From: Planctomycetota bacterium
GTDB lineage: Bacteria; Planctomycetota; UBA8108; UBA1146
Length of the DNA stretch: 8,606 bases
Assembly: GCA_002691835.1 (NCBI GenBank)
Contig: NZJA01000145.1
Coordinates: 4,136 to 12,741, forward strand
Reading direction: 5' to 3'
A program made the position numbers and the translations under genes. The notes below the pieces were generated by a model, which was not told where the DNA came from, did not search any database, and worked only from the letters and a program-made list of their open reading frames with translations. The first letter of the stretch is position 1. Each line of letters starts with the position of its first letter. Positions 7,401-8,606 of this stretch are shown one piece after another.

Positions 7401-7970
7401 ATCGTGTTTTGCTGCACGCGAGCCAACCCGAACGGCAACGTGGGTTTCCTCGCCGACCCGAGGCGCGTGAACGTGATGCTCACCCGCGCACGCCGCGGCC
7501 TGATCATCATCGGTAACCTCGGCACCCTGCGACGTGACCCCGAGGTGTGGGGACCGTGGCTGCAGTGGGCTGGCGATAACGGATTGATTTGCGGCCTAGC
7601 CGCCGCCGACGCCGACGCCGCGTCCAGGCTCGCGACCATCGGCATGAGCTCGCTCGAGGAGATTGGCGGGCGCGGCGCGGGTGAGGTGATGACGATGGGC
7701 GCCATGCTCTCGCCGACGATGTGGGGCGGCGGGGGCGGCGGAGGCGGAGGCGCGATTCAGCCCGCTGCCGACCTCGGGCCGACGATGAAGGAGACGCGGG
7801 ACGCGGACGTCCCCGACGCGTGGGACGACTCCGACGACGACGACGACGCCGCGACTGGCGTGACGACGGAGACGGAGAGCGTGACCGTGAAGGGATCCAC
7901 CAATTCGCTCGCGGGTATGGCGGACAGCGCGTGGGATGACGATGACGATGACAGCGAGGAGTCCGCGTGA
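4422..7970 (+). CDS. PPR-repeat / UPF1-like superfamily 1B helicase fusion protein
   Basis: Predicted ATP-driven RNA or DNA helicase with its own RNA-binding repeats. The first ATG in the frame (4422) gives 1182 residues; its context is weak (T at -3), and a second ATG at 4524 has a better one. Residues 1-275 are basic low-complexity sequence with Lys/Pro/Gly runs. Residues 276-418 form about four 35-37-residue helical-hairpin repeats (about 276-311, 312-346, 347-381, 382-418) that read as PPR units. Residues 450-580 match the 1B region of UPF1, with a Gly/Arg-rich insert. The helicase core is complete: MNKSQTDAL (643-651), Walker A GPPGTGKT (664-671), DEATQATE (785-792), GDQKQLPP (810-817), QYRMHP (850-855), VDGFQGREKE (983-992) and VNVMLTRARRG (1016-1026). 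A nine-glycine run (1102-1110) and two acidic patches end it. The UPF1 Cys/His-rich domain is absent, so this is not the standard nonsense-decay helicase. PPRs suggest an organellar RNA role, by inference. One intronless frame; a 5' exon remains possible. Confidence 0.93.
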   Translation: MTKSETSKAPELSKRGGHRPHRNSTTSSKKPGSEMVVEEVARLTLADVSVGGKSGLKGGIPTPNAIPAPLSNGNGAPSGEKPKKPRGGKGKGKADGSGPASASDAPNGDAKPVTAKPKSRRGKGGGKDKADVGNVVEVEVHHKLEADGKKAIPAPKGGGSFVAPKPEGDENGESKSRGAIPRKGVIPLPKGHPALDGAAAKPDPGAADKKPKAKKEKKPKAERVDKENGDANGLDSNGLDSAADHSSDPSSAAAPKPKKKREIKEKKDDGSGVNRTLAQATGKEIRRHLETGNVDAAVTVFDAKQKVGGIDLQTATTLIMGLVRACHLAEAIQVADYLKERGMKMPLRQFTAIITGMSQRANPMDALEFLNALEHIIDYESKAVHNYHFHFAKLVVQEFLEEALQTLDRVANAPAFGLQESGLAAMDVVMNSSHKGGQLALNIPALGSELQRGLMKGDTVLLSRTGEAARQMGGEMPKGPGGDVHVFDEENLVMPTGPRRDNTTGPVGRGGARGGGWRADYEFEAEVSAMFPNLSVKLVGCTQAQAQTVRGGGWRVDKLANRTSFLRQLNALQDMVEVKPGTSQKAGVDPAIRDILVAGWDHNRAAINGIPDMCSAERDPNLTLMQRQRMIDNAMDLQAMAHMNKSQTDALEAALFQRVTLIQGPPGTGKTHTAVALVQMWLRNRTSPILCTSDSNIAVDNLVDGLSRAGVRVARIGRPEAVRQDLMQFMVESIAGIEPGSKMSKDQQYQAINGVLRRAEVVCATCAGAGSDILERFSFQACLIDEATQATEPATVVPLTKGCSQVVLIGDQKQLPPTIISREADAAGLGTSLFERMLSRGIRTFMLKVQYRMHPAIAAYPSKAFYAGALLSGTPPSARRAPMGFDWPVPAVPLAFVDVPDGYERSDGSSQTNPVEAQKIVNIVKKLAAGHDVIFGEIGVVTPYSAQVRAIKRLLNGNKPEIRSRFDAPADPNTIQALEVCSVDGFQGREKEVIVFCCTRANPNGNVGFLADPRRVNVMLTRARRGLIIIGNLGTLRRDPEVWGPWLQWAGDNGLICGLAAADADAASRLATIGMSSLEEIGGRGAGEVMTMGAMLSPTMWGGGGGGGGGAIQPAADLGPTMKETRDADVPDAWDDSDDDDDAATGVTTETESVTVKGSTNSLAGMADSAWDDDDDDSEESA
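5046..5084 (+). repeat. Direct repeat of 15 bases encoding Lys-Lys-Pro-Lys-Ala
   Basis: The 15-mer AAGAAGCCCAAGGCT occurs at 5046-5060 and again, identical, at 5070-5084, separated by a nine-base Lys/Glu-coding spacer. It lies in the basic low-complexity N-terminus of the helicase protein. The period is a multiple of three, so the frame is kept. It probably reflects local expansion of a disordered segment. Confidence 0.7.
5115..5144 (+). repeat. Perfect tandem duplication, 2 x 15 bases (Asn-Gly-Leu-Asp-Ser)
   Basis: AACGGACTCGATTCC is repeated exactly, head to tail, at 5115-5129 and 5130-5144 in the disordered N-terminal segment of the helicase protein. The absence of any substitution between copies suggests a recent duplication, so copy number may differ between strains. 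Confidence 0.8.
7725..7751 (+). repeat. Poly-glycine tract (nine GGN codons)
   Basis: Nine consecutive glycine codons encode residues 1102-1110 of the helicase protein, between the end of the helicase core and the acidic C-terminal tail. It looks like a flexible linker encoded by a GGC/GGA microsatellite, a type of sequence prone to length change. Confidence 0.75.
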
Positions 7971-8000
7971 GTTTAAGCGGGGGATGAACAGAACAGAAAA

Positions 8001-8024
8001 GACTGGGTTGCATTTTACCCGGTC
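8001..8024 (+). other. Predicted 3' UTR stem-loop
   Basis: GACTGGGT (8001-8008) can pair with ACCCGGTC (8017-8024): eight consecutive pairs including one U-G wobble, closing an eight-base loop (TGCATTTT). It begins 31 bases after the helicase stop codon and is flanked by A-rich sequence on both sides. The wobble makes it more stable in plus-strand RNA or its DNA than on the minus strand, where it becomes an A-C mismatch, so it fits the helicase mRNA. It could be a 3' processing or stability element, or chance. Confidence 0.45.
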
Positions 8025-8083
8025 GAAAAGAAACTAATACGAATAGCCTTGAAACGCAGCTATTATTCTCGAACCCCCACCGT

Positions 8084-8099
8084 CTACCTACCTACCTAG
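8084..8099. repeat. Short tandem repeat, (CTAC)3-CTAG
   Basis: Four near-perfect tetranucleotide units lie just beyond the stop codon of the minus-strand gene. Read on that strand they are TAGG/GTAG units, carrying repeated TAG triplets in more than one frame, so they add backup stops. It is a small microsatellite with no other visible role. Confidence 0.6.
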
Positions 8100-8108
8100 T
8101 CTACGCAC

Positions 8109-8606
8109 TCATCGCCTGTGCTCGATTAGCCCCCTGAACAGCGCGAACTGACCCGCCGAGTACGCCTTTGCGGCGCGTTTCACGTCCGACGGCTCCATCG
8201 ACTTGAACGACGGCGGTATAGAAGCCAGGTCCCCGCGACCCTCCAACGCGGCCACCGCCTCGCGGAACATGCCGTGCAACGCCGCCCTGGAACACGCGGG
8301 CATCGGCCCGCCGCCGCCCACGGGCCCGCCCGTCCGCCCGTCGTGCCTGCTCGCGCGCGCGTCGCCCCTCGCCCAGGTGAGCGATTCGTCGCTGTCGCCG
8401 GCGTCGGCTCGGTTTTTGTCTGCGATTTTCTCCCCGACGCCCGCGGCTCCCTCGAGCTTCACCGTGGTGCCCAGCGCGGCGCAGTGCCTCGGCGGGTGCA
8501 CGCGCAGCGCGGCGGCGCTCGACGCGAACCCCCTCAGCGCGCAGCACGTGCCCAGACGCAGCCGATCGGGGTTAAACTTACGACCCACCACCACGGTGTC
8601 AAAGGC
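8109..8606 (-). CDS. Unrecognised protein, C-terminal part (cut by right edge)
   Basis: The frame is open from the window edge to a TGA at 8109-8111, showing 165 residues and no start; the gene begins beyond the window. I do not recognise the family. The visible part opens with FDTVVVG, which reads like a core beta-strand and tight turn of an alpha/beta fold. A cysteine pair (GTCCALRG) and an Ala-rich segment ending in HPPRHCAALGTTVKLEG follow. A polar Gly/Asp/Arg-rich middle looks disordered. A C-terminal helical block starts at MFREAVAALEGRGDL, contains SMEPSDVKRAAKAYSAGQF and ends at the stop. Codon third positions are GC-rich as in the neighbours, which supports real coding. It is convergent with the helicase gene across 138 bases. 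Function unknown. Confidence 0.65.
   Translation of the reverse strand, partial: AFDTVVVGRKFNPDRLRLGTCCALRGFASSAAALRVHPPRHCAALGTTVKLEGAAGVGEKIADKNRADAGDSDESLTWARGDARASRHDGRTGGPVGGGGPMPACSRAALHGMFREAVAALEGRGDLASIPPSFKSMEPSDVKRAAKAYSAGQFALFRGLIEHRR

Larger units (their letters stand above)
7971..8108. other. Convergent 3' intergenic region
   Basis: These 138 bases lie between the helicase stop (TGA, 7968-7970) and the stop of the minus-strand gene, so both 3' UTRs and polyadenylation sites must fit in or overlap here. The stretch is clearly more A/T-rich than the flanking coding sequence. I find no AATAAA or TGTAA on the plus strand. It contains the hairpin at 8001-8024 and the CTAC repeat at 8084-8099. 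Confidence 0.5.

Noticed and set aside
1..8606. CRISPR arrays, tRNA or rRNA genes, insertion sequences
   Set aside because: No regularly spaced repeats, cloverleaf with conserved T-loop bases, rRNA core motifs, transposase or terminal inverted repeats could be found by reading both strands.

Overview
The window looks like nuclear DNA of a compact, GC-rich unicellular green alga, most likely a prasinophyte of the Mamiellophyceae (Micromonas-like). Long uninterrupted reading frames encode plant-type proteins: a starch branching enzyme, a SecY translocon protein with an N-terminal extension typical of plastid import, and a protein with PPR repeats. Genes are tightly packed, codon third positions are mostly G or C, and the two complete genes can each be read without introns. 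The species call is inference; no ribosomal or organellar marker is present.

Layout. (1) 1-719, minus: the N-terminal part of a SecY/Sec61-alpha family translocon subunit, cut by the left window edge. (2) 932-3610, minus: a complete 892-residue alpha-1,4-glucan branching enzyme (GH13 with CBM48). By recalled similarity it is closest to the plant SBE III/BE1 class, yet it keeps the full GH13 catalytic triad. (3) 3611-4421: an 811-base divergent intergenic region. It holds a perfect 17-base dyad, a tiny upstream ORF, and a 100-codon upstream ORF that may really be a first exon. (4) 4422-7970, plus: an 1182-residue protein with a basic low-complexity N-terminus, about four PPR repeats, a UPF1-like superfamily 1B helicase core with all motifs, and an acidic tail. 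(5) 7971-8108: a short convergent intergenic region with a predicted hairpin and a CTAC tandem repeat. (6) 8109-8606, minus: the C-terminal part of a protein I do not recognise, cut by the right edge.

Functionally, the branching enzyme (starch is plastidial in green algae) and SecY point to the chloroplast. PPR proteins usually act on organellar RNA, so the PPR-helicase may be an organellar RNA remodeller, though its targeting signal depends on an unresolved 5' gene model. Nothing shows that the genes form one pathway; they are independent eukaryotic transcription units. No tRNA, rRNA, CRISPR array or mobile element was found. The most noteworthy observation is the fusion of PPR repeats to a UPF1-type helicase that lacks the UPF1 Cys/His-rich domain.
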